This document shows, one piece after another, positions 29,583 through 37,639 of a stretch of DNA of 47,286 bases; the first letter of the stretch is position 1; each line of letters starts with the position of its first letter. Where the stretch lies: positions 1 through 47,286 of the forward strand of contig NZ_JACJLE010000031.1 of NCBI RefSeq assembly GCF_016901995.1, in the 5' to 3' direction. This DNA comes from Bacteroides caecigallinarum. Lineage in GTDB: Bacteria; Bacteroidota; Bacteroidia; Bacteroidales; Bacteroidaceae. A program made the position numbers and the translations under genes. The notes below the pieces were generated by a model, which was given only the letters and a program-made list of their open reading frames with translations, was not told the origin of the DNA and did not search any database.

Positions 29583-29609
29583 AAAAAAAATCCCGTTAAC
29601 GATAACGGG
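29583..29609 (-). terminator. Minus-strand-oriented hairpin with T-run upstream of rseC
   Basis: CCCGTTA and TAACGGG (29592-29609) flank a four-base loop, preceded on the plus strand by eight A. On the minus strand this is a stem followed by eight T, an intrinsic terminator facing away from the rnf operon, or a palindromic operator. No minus-strand gene ends here. Confidence 0.55.
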
Positions 29610-29625
29610 TATTGAAAAAATGTTG

Positions 29626-29633
29626 TACATTTG
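29626..29633 (+). promoter_or_regulatory. Promoter -7 box of the rseC-rnf operon
   Basis: TACATTTG fits TAnnTTTG, 29 nt before the rseC ATG. The -33 position falls in the palindrome at 29592-29609, and no TTG is correctly spaced. Confidence 0.5.
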
Positions 29634-29662
29634 CTCCGTATTTGTAAAGTGTGGTTTGCAAA

Positions 29663-30091
29663 ATGAATAATAATATAAAACACCTTGGTATTGTGGAAAG
29701 CATAGACGGCTCTCATGTGAGAGTTAAGATTCTTCAGAGCTCGGCTTGTTCGTCGTGCAGCGTGAAAGGTCACTGTAATGTTTCGGAGACTAAGGAAAAG
29801 ATAATCGATATACATGATAAGGAAAGTGCTGATTGTTGTTCGGTAGGACAGCAGGTAATGGTATGCGGCACTACCTCGATGGGTATGAAAGCCGTTTTAC
29901 TGGCATTCGTATTGCCTTTCGTCGTGCTCTTTGTTGCCTTGTTTGTTACTATGAGAATTACAGATGGAGATGAGGCTACATCTGCTTTAGTCTCTTTATG
30001 CACCCTTATACCTTATTATATAATAATATATCTGTTGAGGAACAAAATCAGTCGCACATTCTCATTTACATTGGAAACAATAAATAATTAA
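29663..30091 (+). CDS. rseC: RseC/MucC family protein
   Basis: A 142-aa membrane protein. The N-terminal cytoplasmic part carries a Cys cluster (C29, C32, C38 in SSACSSCSVKGHC), followed by two membrane helices (about 72-95 and 102-120). RseC homologues act with Rnf-type electron transport, for instance in keeping SoxR reduced. Its position directly before rnfB, 17 nt away, is the usual Bacteroidetes arrangement. The ATG at 29663 was chosen; an in-frame GTG four codons upstream is possible. Electron-transfer use of the cysteines is inference. Confidence 0.87.
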   Translation: MNNNIKHLGIVESIDGSHVRVKILQSSACSSCSVKGHCNVSETKEKIIDIHDKESADCCSVGQQVMVCGTTSMGMKAVLLAFVLPFVVLFVALFVTMRITDGDEATSALVSLCTLIPYYIIIYLLRNKISRTFSFTLETINN

Positions 30092-30108
30092 TAAACTAAC
30101 TTTAATTT

Positions 30109-31074
30109 ATGGATTTAATTTTAATTGCAGTAATTTCATTGGGAGCCATCGGCTTGGTTGCAGCAGTAATTCTGTATGCAGCATCTAAGAAATTCGCTGT
30201 GTACGAAGATCCGCGAATTGCTCAGGTAAGCGAAGTGCTTCCTCAGGCTAACTGCGGTGGATGTGGTTATCCTGGATGTTCTGGTTTTGCCGCAGCTTGC
30301 GTTAAAGCCGGTTCACTTGAAGGTAAACTGTGTCCTGTAGGCGGACAGCCTACAATGGAAAAAGTAGCTGCCATTCTTGGTCTTGAAGCTGCCGCTTCAG
30401 AACCTAAGGTAGCTGTAGTGAGATGTAACGGTACATGTGCCAACCGTCCTAAACTTACTCAGTACGACGGTGTACGCTCATGTGTAGTGGCTAACTCTAC
30501 TTACGGTGGTGAGACAGGATGTACATTCGGATGTCTTGGATGTGGCGACTGTGTGTCGGCTTGTACATTCGGTGCCATCAAGATGAATCCTGAGACAGGA
30601 CTTCCTGAAGTAGATGAAAGCAAGTGTACTGCCTGCGGTGCCTGTGCCAAGGCATGTCCTCGTTCAATCATCGAAATCCGTCCTAAGGGTAAGAACAGCC
30701 GCCGTGTTTACGTTCAGTGCGTCAACAAGGATAAGGGTGCCGTTGCCCGTAAGGCTTGTGCTGCTGCATGTATCGGTTGCGGCAAGTGTGTCAAGGTATG
30801 TCCGTTCGAGGCTATCACTCTTGAAAACAATCTTGCTTACATCGACCCTGCAAAATGTAAGTCATGCCGCAAGTGCGAAATGGAATGTCCTCAGAATGCA
30901 ATCATTGCTGTGAACTTCCCTCCTAGAAAGGCAAAACCTGCTGAAGAAACTGCTCCAAAGGCAGAGCCAGTAGCTCCTAAAGCAGAAACTGCAGCTCCAA
31001 AGGTTGAAAAACCTGCGACAGAACAGCCAAAAGCAGAAACTCCTGCGCAGGAATCTCCAAAGGCAGAAGCATAA
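30109..31074 (+). CDS. rnfB: Rnf complex subunit B (iron-sulfur protein)
   Basis: 321 aa. An N-terminal membrane helix (about 2-25) is followed by the RnfB-specific cluster site (NCGGCGYPGCSGFA, about 46-60), then several ferredoxin-like 4Fe-4S motifs (CLGCGDCVSAC, CTACGACAKACP, CIGCGKCVKVCP, CKSCRKCEMECP). It receives electrons from ferredoxin for transfer to the RnfC side. After about residue 270 a Pro/Ala/Lys/Glu repeat tail of about 50 residues follows, built from PKAE units, absent in enterobacterial RnfB. It is second in the operon. Confidence 0.95.
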   Translation: MDLILIAVISLGAIGLVAAVILYAASKKFAVYEDPRIAQVSEVLPQANCGGCGYPGCSGFAAACVKAGSLEGKLCPVGGQPTMEKVAAILGLEAAASEPKVAVVRCNGTCANRPKLTQYDGVRSCVVANSTYGGETGCTFGCLGCGDCVSACTFGAIKMNPETGLPEVDESKCTACGACAKACPRSIIEIRPKGKNSRRVYVQCVNKDKGAVARKACAAACIGCGKCVKVCPFEAITLENNLAYIDPAKCKSCRKCEMECPQNAIIAVNFPPRKAKPAEETAPKAEPVAPKAETAAPKVEKPATEQPKAETPAQESPKAEA

Positions 31075-31110
31075 TTAATCCGATTAGTAACAATATTAAA
31101 CGATATAAAC

Positions 31111-32448
31111 GTGAAAACATTTAGAATAGGTGGAGTCCATCCGGCAGAAAACAAGTTGTCGGCAGGCAAGGCGATAGAAACGCTTGCCCTCCCCAAACAG
31201 GCTGTTTTCCCTTTGTCTCAGCATATAGGCGCACCGGCTACAGCCATCGTAAAGAAGGGTGATGTAGTGAAGGTTGGTACTAAGATTGCCGAAGCAGGCG
31301 GTTTCGTTTCGGCTGCTATTTACTCTTCAGTATCAGGTAAGGTGAACAAGGTGGACAGCGTTATCGATGCCAGCGGTTACCGCAAACCGGCTATCTTCAT
31401 CGACGTGGAAGGCGATGAATGGGAAGAATCAATCGACCGCAGTACAGAACTGGTTAAGGAATGCAACCTTACTCCGGAAGAAATAGTAGCTAAGATTAAG
31501 AACGCAGGTGTAGTAGGTATGGGTGGTGCATGTTTCCCAACTCATGTAAAACTTACTCCTCCTCCAGGATGCAAGGCTGAATGCGTTATCATCAACGCAG
31601 TAGAGTGTGAGCCTTATCTTACTGCAGACCACCGTCTGATGCTTGAAAAAGCTGATGAAATCATGGTGGGTGTGCAGATCCTTATGAAAGCCGTAAAAGT
31701 TGACAAGGCTTACATCGGTATTGAGAACAACAAGCCTGATGCTATCAAGCTGATGACAGAAAAGGCAGCCCAGTACAAAGGTATTGAAGTTGTTCCTCTG
31801 AAAGTTAAATATCCTCAGGGAGGTGAAAAACAGCTTATCGATGCTGTTATCGGCCGTCAGGTTCCTGCCCCTCCTGCAATTCCTATCAATGTAGGTGCCG
31901 TAGTTCAGAACGTAGGTACAGCATATGCCGTTTATGAAGCTGTTCAGAAGAACAAACCGTTGTTCGAACGTGTGGTTACAGTGACAGGTAAATCACTGAA
32001 GAATCCTTCAAACTTCCTGACACGTATGGGTACACCGATGAGCCAGCTTATCGAAGCTGCCGGAGGTCTGCCTGAAGATACAGGAAAGGTAATCGGTGGT
32101 GGTCCTATGATGGGTAAGGCACTTGCCAATACTGAAGTTCCTATCTGCAAGGGTAGTTCAGGTGTTCTCCTGATGAACGACAAAGAAGCTGCACGTGCAG
32201 AGGCTATGCCATGTATCCGTTGTGCAAAATGTGTAAACGCATGTCCTATGGGACTTGAACCGTTCCTTCTGGCTACATGCTCTGCTCATGGCGACTGGGA
32301 ACGCGTAGAGAAAGAAATGATTATGTCATGTATAGAGTGTGGTTCATGTCAGTTCACATGTCCTTCACGCCGTCCAATGCTTGACTATATCCGTTTAGGT
32401 AAAGGCAAAGTAGGTGCGATTATCCGTGCACGCAATGCTAAAAAATAA
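31111..32448 (+). CDS. rnfC: Rnf complex subunit C (NADH-binding)
   Basis: 445 aa, starting with GTG. That start gives KTFRIGGVHPAENK, the normal RnfC N-terminus, and no suitable ATG exists. The NADH/FMN-binding region, similar to NuoF, includes GVVGMGGACFPTHVK and ECEPYLTADHRLML. The C-terminal region has two 4Fe-4S motifs, CIRCAKCVNACPMG and CIECGSCQFTCPS. It passes electrons between ferredoxin-reduced centres and NAD. It lies 36 nt after rnfB. Confidence 0.95.
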   Translation: MKTFRIGGVHPAENKLSAGKAIETLALPKQAVFPLSQHIGAPATAIVKKGDVVKVGTKIAEAGGFVSAAIYSSVSGKVNKVDSVIDASGYRKPAIFIDVEGDEWEESIDRSTELVKECNLTPEEIVAKIKNAGVVGMGGACFPTHVKLTPPPGCKAECVIINAVECEPYLTADHRLMLEKADEIMVGVQILMKAVKVDKAYIGIENNKPDAIKLMTEKAAQYKGIEVVPLKVKYPQGGEKQLIDAVIGRQVPAPPAIPINVGAVVQNVGTAYAVYEAVQKNKPLFERVVTVTGKSLKNPSNFLTRMGTPMSQLIEAAGGLPEDTGKVIGGGPMMGKALANTEVPICKGSSGVLLMNDKEAARAEAMPCIRCAKCVNACPMGLEPFLLATCSAHGDWERVEKEMIMSCIECGSCQFTCPSRRPMLDYIRLGKGKVGAIIRARNAKK

Positions 32449-32472
32449 TCAATCGAAATTTATCGAATAACT

Positions 32473-33462
32473 ATGGCTAATAAATTAATAGTATCTTTAT
32501 CACCCCATGTACACAGCGGCGACAGCGTACAGAAAAACATGTACGGTGTAATCATAGCCTTGATACCTGCTTTGCTCGTGTCATTCTATATGTTCGGTCT
32601 TGGGGCTGTAATCGTTACGCTCACATCTGTTGCAGCGTGCTTGTTCTTCGAATGGGCGATTACCAAGTTCATTCTGAAACGCGAACGTACAACCATACTC
32701 GACGGCTCGGCAGCACTTACTGGTCTGCTTCTTGCCTTCAACCTTCCGTCAAACCTTCCTTTGTGGATTATCATCATCGGTGCCCTTGTAGCAATCGGTA
32801 TCGGTAAGATGACTTTCGGCGGATTGGGATGCAACCCTTTCAATCCTGCATTGGTTGGACGTATCTTCCTGCTTATCTCTTTCCCTGTACAGATGACTTC
32901 ATGGCCGGTAGCTGGTCAGCTTACAGCTTATACAGATGCAGAAACAGCAGCTACTCCACTCGCTCTTATGAAAATGGCTGTAAACGGTGACGCTGCTGCT
33001 CTCGAACAGCTTCCTTCTACTATGGACCTGTTCCTCGGTAACAATCCGGGATGTATCGGTGAAATCAGTGCATTGGCATTGCTGTTGGGTCTGGTATATA
33101 TGTTGTGGAAGAAAATCATCACATGGCATATCCCGGTATCAATCATCGCTACAGTATTCGTATTCGCTACACTGTTGAATTTGGTTGACCCTGCCAAATA
33201 TGCCGACGGACTGACTCACCTGTTCACAGGTGGTCTTATGCTGGGTGCCATCTTCATGGCTACAGACTATGTTACATCGCCTATGAACCACAAAGGCATG
33301 ATTATCTACGGTATTGCCATAGGTTTCCTAACAGTACTTATCCGTACTTTCGGTGCCTATCCGGAAGGTATGTCGTTCGCTATCTTCATCATGAACGCAT
33401 TCACTCCGCTAATCAATACTTATTGCAAACCTAAAAGATTCGGGGAGGTAGTAAAGAAATGA
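32473..33462 (+). CDS. rnfD: Rnf complex subunit D
   Basis: A 329-aa inner-membrane subunit with about eight to nine helices. The covalent FMN site is T161 in ETAATPLALMK, matching the xxATPL motif of NqrB/RnfD. FGGLGCNPFNPALVGR near 115-130 is the family hallmark. It is the main membrane subunit for coupling electron flow to ion translocation. Its end overlaps rnfG by 4 nt (ATGA), implying translational coupling. Confidence 0.95.
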   Translation: MANKLIVSLSPHVHSGDSVQKNMYGVIIALIPALLVSFYMFGLGAVIVTLTSVAACLFFEWAITKFILKRERTTILDGSAALTGLLLAFNLPSNLPLWIIIIGALVAIGIGKMTFGGLGCNPFNPALVGRIFLLISFPVQMTSWPVAGQLTAYTDAETAATPLALMKMAVNGDAAALEQLPSTMDLFLGNNPGCIGEISALALLLGLVYMLWKKIITWHIPVSIIATVFVFATLLNLVDPAKYADGLTHLFTGGLMLGAIFMATDYVTSPMNHKGMIIYGIAIGFLTVLIRTFGAYPEGMSFAIFIMNAFTPLINTYCKPKRFGEVVKK

Positions 33463-34100
33463 AAAAGCTAGAATCATCATTGAAGAATATGGCTCTCGCC
33501 CTGACAGGTTTCTCTGTAGTGGCAGGAGCAATATTGGGCTGGGTGAATAAGGTGACTGCCGAACCTATAGCACAGGCCAATGCAAAGACATTGAGCGACG
33601 CTATAGCAGTAGTAGTTCCCGGTTTCGACAATAACCCTGCGGAAGCTCCTGAAACAATCGATGTTGACGGTGTTTCATATAAGATTTACAAGGCTACAAA
33701 AGGTGGCGAGTTTATTGGTGCTGCAGTAGAATCTTCATCTATGGGATTCGGTGGCGAACTGAAAGTCCTTGTCGGTTTCGATGTAGAAGGAAACATCATC
33801 GACTATTCATTGTTGAGCCACGCTGAAACTCCGGGATTGGGCTCTAAGGCTGCCGACTGGTTCAAGAAAGGTGCAAAGGGTGACATCACAGGCAAGAATC
33901 CTGGCGAAGCTCCTTTGGTTGTGTCGAAGGACGGTGGTCAGATAGATGCCATCACAGCTTCTACTATCACTACAAGAGCATTCCTTGCTGCAGTGAACAG
34001 CGCATACGGAGCATACAAGAACCAGCATGTCGACGGTACTAGCGGTGCAACTCAGCAGGCTGCTGCCGAAGAGAAAACTGAAAATGTAGAAAACAAATAA
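33459..34100 (+). CDS. rnfG: Rnf complex subunit G (covalent flavin)
   Basis: 213 aa, with an N-terminal membrane helix (about 10-30) and a periplasmic FMN-binding domain. The flavin-bearing Thr is probably T169 in DAITASTITTRA, a variant of the SGAT-type motif. The C-terminal 25 residues are Gln/Ala/Glu-rich and likely disordered. It overlaps rnfD by 4 nt. Flavinylation would need ApbE, which is not in this window. Confidence 0.93.
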   Translation: MKKLESSLKNMALALTGFSVVAGAILGWVNKVTAEPIAQANAKTLSDAIAVVVPGFDNNPAEAPETIDVDGVSYKIYKATKGGEFIGAAVESSSMGFGGELKVLVGFDVEGNIIDYSLLSHAETPGLGSKAADWFKKGAKGDITGKNPGEAPLVVSKDGGQIDAITASTITTRAFLAAVNSAYGAYKNQHVDGTSGATQQAAAEEKTENVENK

Positions 34101-34119
34101 ACAGGAGAGGAGTAAGATT

Positions 34120-34704
34120 ATGAATAATTTTAAAGTATTGATGAACGGAATCGTTAAGGAAAATCCTACTTTCGTTCTCCTTTTGGGTATGTGTCCTACT
34201 TTGGGTACAACATCTTCTGCCATCAACGGTATGGGTATGGGACTCGCTACAATGTTCGTGCTTATCTGTTCAAACATTGTAATCTCTTCTATCAAGAAAC
34301 TTGTGCCTGACATGGTTCGTATTCCTATCTTCATCGTGGTCATAGCATCATTCGTGACAGTATTGCAGATGGTAATGCAGGCATACGTTCCTGCCCTCTA
34401 CGCTACTTTGGGTCTGTTCATTCCGCTTATCGTGGTGAACTGTATCCTTCTTGGCCGTGCTGAGGCTTTTGCTGCAAAGAACAATCCTATAGCTTCACTG
34501 TTCGACGGACTTGGTATGGGACTTGGTTTCACTATCGCGCTGACATTGCTCGGCGGTGTACGTGAATTCCTCGGAACAGGCAAGATTTTCAATATCGCAA
34601 TCATGCCGGAAGAATACGGTATGCTGATATTCGTTCTTGCACCGGGTGCCTTCATCGTATTGGGCTATCTGATTGCTATTGTAAACCGCTTGAAGAAAGC
34701 ATAA
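34120..34704 (+). CDS. rnfE: Rnf complex subunit E
   Basis: A 194-aa integral membrane protein with six helices, starting MNNFKVLMNGIVKENPTFVLLLGMCPTLG, typical of RnfE/NqrD. It is paralogous to RnfA and pairs with it in the membrane, where a conserved Cys (in GMCPTLG) can hold a shared iron-sulfur centre. It lies 19 nt after rnfG. An AGGAGAGGAG stretch precedes its ATG, a rather strong ribosome-binding-like site for this phylum. Confidence 0.95.
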   Translation: MNNFKVLMNGIVKENPTFVLLLGMCPTLGTTSSAINGMGMGLATMFVLICSNIVISSIKKLVPDMVRIPIFIVVIASFVTVLQMVMQAYVPALYATLGLFIPLIVVNCILLGRAEAFAAKNNPIASLFDGLGMGLGFTIALTLLGGVREFLGTGKIFNIAIMPEEYGMLIFVLAPGAFIVLGYLIAIVNRLKKA

Positions 34705-34723
34705 CCCTTAAAAGAATTTTGAT

Positions 34724-35323
34724 ATGGAATATATATTGATATTTATTACAGCTATATTTGTGAACAACATCGTGTTGTCACAGTTCCTTGGTATCTGCCC
34801 TTTCCTGGGAGTATCAAAGAAAGTTGAAACAGCTATGGGTATGGGTGCGGCAGTAGCATTCGTGTTGGTTCTTGCGACTATTGTTACTTACGTCATCCAG
34901 AAGTTTGTCCTCGATGCTTTCGGACTGGGATATCTTCAGACTATAGCTTTCATCCTTGTCATCGCTGCATTGGTACAGATGGTTGAGATTATCCTCAAGA
35001 AGGTTTCTCCATCGCTCTATCAGGCATTGGGAGTATTCCTTCCGCTTATCACAACCAACTGCTGTATCCTTGGTGTTACAATCCTCGTAATCCAGAACGA
35101 CTTCGATCTGCTTACAGGTGTTGTTTATGCTTTTTCTACAGCATTAGGTTTTGCACTTGCTCTTATAGTCTTTGCAGGAATCCGTGAGCAACTCAGCCTC
35201 GTAAACATACCGAAAGGTATGCAGGGAATGTCTATAGCCCTTGTTACAGCAGGTTTGCTGGCTATGGCATTTATGGGCTTCTCAGGTGTTGATAAAGGTC
35301 TTGCAGCATTGTTTGGAATATAA
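34724..35323 (+). CDS. rnfA: Rnf complex subunit A
   Basis: A 199-aa membrane protein with six helices, starting MEYILIFITAIFVNNIVLSQFLGICPFLGVS, typical of RnfA/NqrE. ICPFLG contains the Cys for the shared FeS site with RnfE. It lies 19 nt after rnfE and closes the operon. The gene order B-C-D-G-E-A is conserved in Bacteroidetes. A strong terminator follows. Confidence 0.95.
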   Translation: MEYILIFITAIFVNNIVLSQFLGICPFLGVSKKVETAMGMGAAVAFVLVLATIVTYVIQKFVLDAFGLGYLQTIAFILVIAALVQMVEIILKKVSPSLYQALGVFLPLITTNCCILGVTILVIQNDFDLLTGVVYAFSTALGFALALIVFAGIREQLSLVNIPKGMQGMSIALVTAGLLAMAFMGFSGVDKGLAALFGI

Positions 35324-35349
35324 TACGGAAACAATATTGTATCTTTGAA

Positions 35350-35382
35350 AATCCGGTATCTCCCCAGATACCGGATTTTTTT
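35350..35382 (+). terminator. Intrinsic terminator of the rnf operon
   Basis: AATCCGGTATCT and AGATACCGGATT form a 12-bp perfect stem around CCCC, followed by seven T. Confidence 0.95.
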
Positions 35383-35425
35383 ATATATTTTCCATTAATT
35401 TGATAGCATTCTGAATATTATTTAT

Positions 35426-35433
35426 TATATTTG
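35426..35433 (+). promoter_or_regulatory. Promoter -7 box of galE
   Basis: TATATTTG fits TAnnTTTG. A TTTG at 35399-35402 is 23 nt upstream, slightly beyond the ideal spacing. It predicts a leader of about 50 nt. Confidence 0.55.
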
Positions 35434-35486
35434 CTCGAAATAAGTCTAAAACTTTATTATACAGAAAAATATAAAAACCTTTAATT

Positions 35487-36521
35487 ATGAAAAAAAGAAT
35501 TCTGGTTGCCGGTGGTACAGGCTACATCGGTTCTCACACAGTTGTTGAATTGCAGAACAACGGTTATGAAGTAATCATCGTAGATAATCTTTCAAACTCA
35601 AGAGCTGATGTAGTTGACAGCATCGAACAGATTACAGGCATTCGTCCAGCTTTCGAAAAAGTAGATTGCCTTGACTATGAAGGTATGGATGCTGTTTTCA
35701 CAAAATATCCTGGTATAGAAGGTATTATTCACTTCGCAGCAAGCAAGGCTGTAGGCGAATCTGTACAGAAACCTTTGCTTTATTATCGTAACAATCTTGT
35801 TTCTTTGATAAATATACTTGAGCTGATGCCTAAGCATGGTGTAAAAGGAATTATCTTCTCATCATCATGTACAGTATATGGACAGCCTGATGTATTGCCT
35901 GTAACAGAAGCAGCTCCAATCAAGAAGGCAGAATCTCCTTACGGAAATACAAAGCAGATCAACGAAGAAATCATCGACGATACAATTGCTTCAGGTTCTC
36001 CTATCAAGGCTATCAAACTTCGTTATTTCAACCCTATTGGTGCGCATCCATCTGCACTTATCGGTGAATTGCCTAACGGTGTTCCACAGAATCTTGTACC
36101 GTTCCTCACTCAGACAGCTATGGGTATCCGTGAAAAATTGAGCGTATTCGGTGATGACTACGATACTCCTGACGGCTCTTGTATCCGTGACTACATTTAT
36201 GTAGTTGACCTTGCTAAGGCTCACGTAATAGCAATGAACCGTATCCTTGAAGGTAAGCAGAAACAGCCTTCAGAAGTATTCAATGTAGGTACAGGTCGTG
36301 GCTTGTCAGTTCTTGAGCTTATCAATGCATTTGAATCATCTACAGGAGTGAAACTTAATTATCAGATTGCTCCTCGCCGTGCAGGTGATATCGTTAAGGT
36401 ATGGGCAGATCCTTCTTATGCTAATAATGAACTTGGCTGGAAAGCTGAAACTTCTATCGAAGACACACTACGCTCTGCATGGAATTGGCAGGTACATTTG
36501 CGTGAAAAAGGAATCATGTAA
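35487..36521 (+). CDS. galE: UDP-glucose 4-epimerase
   Basis: Interconverts UDP-glucose and UDP-galactose (Leloir pathway and surface polysaccharides). It is 344 aa and an extended SDR. The NAD-binding GGTGYIG is at residues 9-15, and the catalytic Tyr-Lys pair is Y152-G-N-T-K156. SSSCTVYG supplies the Ser/Thr of the triad. RYFNPIGAHPSALIGE and ETSIEDTLRSAWNWQ are GalE-typical. It stands alone with its own promoter. UDP-GlcNAc epimerisation is also possible. Confidence 0.95.
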   Translation: MKKRILVAGGTGYIGSHTVVELQNNGYEVIIVDNLSNSRADVVDSIEQITGIRPAFEKVDCLDYEGMDAVFTKYPGIEGIIHFAASKAVGESVQKPLLYYRNNLVSLINILELMPKHGVKGIIFSSSCTVYGQPDVLPVTEAAPIKKAESPYGNTKQINEEIIDDTIASGSPIKAIKLRYFNPIGAHPSALIGELPNGVPQNLVPFLTQTAMGIREKLSVFGDDYDTPDGSCIRDYIYVVDLAKAHVIAMNRILEGKQKQPSEVFNVGTGRGLSVLELINAFESSTGVKLNYQIAPRRAGDIVKVWADPSYANNELGWKAETSIEDTLRSAWNWQVHLREKGIM

Positions 36522-36569
36522 TTAAATCAAATAGAATAATAAAACTAATTATAAATAAAACTATCTGAA

Positions 36570-36601
36570 TTGTGTGAATGTATGCGAATATATTCACACA
36601 A
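36570..36601. repeat. Inverted repeat downstream of galE
   Basis: TTGTGTGAAT and ATTCACACAA are perfect 10-bp arms separated by 12 nt. No T-run follows. It may form a 3' hairpin of the galE transcript or be an operator before the promoter at 36625. Confidence 0.6.
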
Positions 36602-36624
36602 GTCTGTGCAAACCACAGATATAG

Positions 36625-36632
36625 TAGTTTTG
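36625..36632 (+). promoter_or_regulatory. Possible promoter -7 box upstream of the DUF456 gene
   Basis: TAGTTTTG fits TAnnTTTG. A hairpin with a T-run lies between this box and the gene (36661-36698). No clear -33. Confidence 0.4.
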
Positions 36633-36660
36633 TCGTGTTTTATTTTGTGTTTGTGTTGTG

Positions 36661-36698
36661 GCTGTTCTTCGACGTGAGTCGGAGGGCAGCTTTTTTTT
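36661..36698 (+). terminator. Hairpin with T-run between galE and the DUF456 gene
   Basis: GCTGTTCTTCGAC and GTCGGAGGGCAGC pair over 13 bp, using G-T pairs, around GTGA and are followed by eight T. It lies 140 nt after galE and 28 nt before the next start codon. It is either a late galE terminator or an attenuator. Confidence 0.85.
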
Positions 36699-36726
36699 CA
36701 GTATTCAATTTAATAAACTGGCAGAT

Positions 36727-37200
36727 ATGGATATAGTATTGATCGTTTTTTCGGTATTGTTTATGATTGTCGGTCTTCTGGGTTGTATTCTTCCGGCTCT
36801 TCCCGGTCCACCGCTTTCATATATAGGTTTTCTGTTGCTTCATTTCACTGATAAGGTTCAGTTTAGCACTACACAGATTCTTGTACTGTTGCTTCTGGTT
36901 GTAGTAGCACAGATTATCGATTATTTTATTCCTGTCTTGGGAAGCAAATACAGCGGAGGGACCAAATGGGGGAGTTGGGGCGCTTTTATTGGTTCTGTGG
37001 TAGGATTGTTTTTTCTTCCCTGGGGATTGCTTTTAGGACCTTTTCTAGGAGCAGTGGCAGGCGAACTTATGGGTGATGCCGATATGAAATCAGCATTGCG
37101 TTCAGGCACCGGTGCACTAGTAGGATTTCTTTTAGGCACAGTTTTAAAGCTGGCATTATGTATGTATTTTATAGTTCTTATGATACGAGCGCTTATTTGA
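36727..37200 (+). CDS. DUF456 family membrane protein
   Basis: A 157-aa protein with four hydrophobic helices and the glycine-rich repeats of DUF456: CILPALPGPPLSYIGFLLL and the GSWGAFIGSVVGLFF / LLLGPFLGAVAGELM pair. The start at 36727 (MDIVLIV) was chosen because an upstream in-frame start would run through the terminator hairpin and its T-run. The function of DUF456 is unknown. It is followed by a weak hairpin terminator. Confidence 0.87.
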   Translation: MDIVLIVFSVLFMIVGLLGCILPALPGPPLSYIGFLLLHFTDKVQFSTTQILVLLLLVVVAQIIDYFIPVLGSKYSGGTKWGSWGAFIGSVVGLFFLPWGLLLGPFLGAVAGELMGDADMKSALRSGTGALVGFLLGTVLKLALCMYFIVLMIRALI

Positions 37201-37280
37201 AATGATATGTTTCCCGTTATCGCACACAATGTTTTTATATCCAATAAATGATATAAATCAAGAAAAACGGCATTTTTGTT

Positions 37281-37307
37281 AAAAACATGTTCTTCAACAT
37301 TGTTTTT
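37281..37307 (+). terminator. Hairpin after the DUF456 gene
   Basis: AAAAACATGTT and AACATTGTTTTT pair with one bulged base around CTTC, ending in five T. Its 3' arm contains the TTG of the next promoter, so the two signals overlap. Confidence 0.6.
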
Positions 37308-37329
37308 ATCAATTTTACCCTTACCTTTG
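37300..37329 (+). promoter_or_regulatory. Strong promoter of the intergenic RNA
   Basis: TTG at 37300-37302, a 19-nt spacer and TACCTTTG at 37322-37329 fit the Bacteroidetes consensus well. The expected transcription start is about 37335-37337. No coding start follows. Confidence 0.75.
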
Positions 37330-37382
37330 CATTGTGGTTGTGAAACCAGTAAGACTTATAAAACTATAAGTTACACAAAATA

Positions 37383-37453
37383 TTAAGGTATTAGATTAGA
37401 CTTAAGGTAATTATTTAAGGTATTAGGTTAAAGTTATTAGTTTAAAGGTAAAG
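37383..37453 (+). repeat. Degenerate TTAAGGTATTAG repeats
   Basis: TTAAGGTATTAG occurs exactly at 37383-37394 and 37415-37426. Variants are TTAAGGTAATTA at 37402, TTAAAGTTATTAG at 37428 and TTAAAGGTAAAG at 37442. Further relatives (AAGGTTAAG, TTAGGGTTAGG, TTTTAGG) continue to about 37556. Confidence 0.7.
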
Positions 37454-37639
37454 AGGTTTTTCAAGGAATTAGTTTTTTGGATTAAGGTTAAGAGAGAGAT
37501 TTTTAGTTTTCAGGATTTAGGGTTAGGTTTTAATAGGTTTTAGGATTAGTTTTAGGTAAAAAGTAAGAAAAGGGATAACGTAAGACTTGAAAAACAAAAG
37601 ATGAAAAGAACCCTTAATTGGGGGGTTCTTTAGATGGCC

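Noticed and set aside
29461..29670. 69-aa hydrophobic ORF between the kinase gene and rseC
   Set aside because: It runs through the palindrome and rseC promoter box and overlaps the rseC start; its Phe/Trp-rich composition reflects T-rich spacer DNA.
37515..37545. TTAGGG-like words resembling telomere or origin repeats
   Set aside because: They are part of the C-poor repeat tract; only one TTAGGG is exact and no DnaA boxes or telomere genes accompany them.
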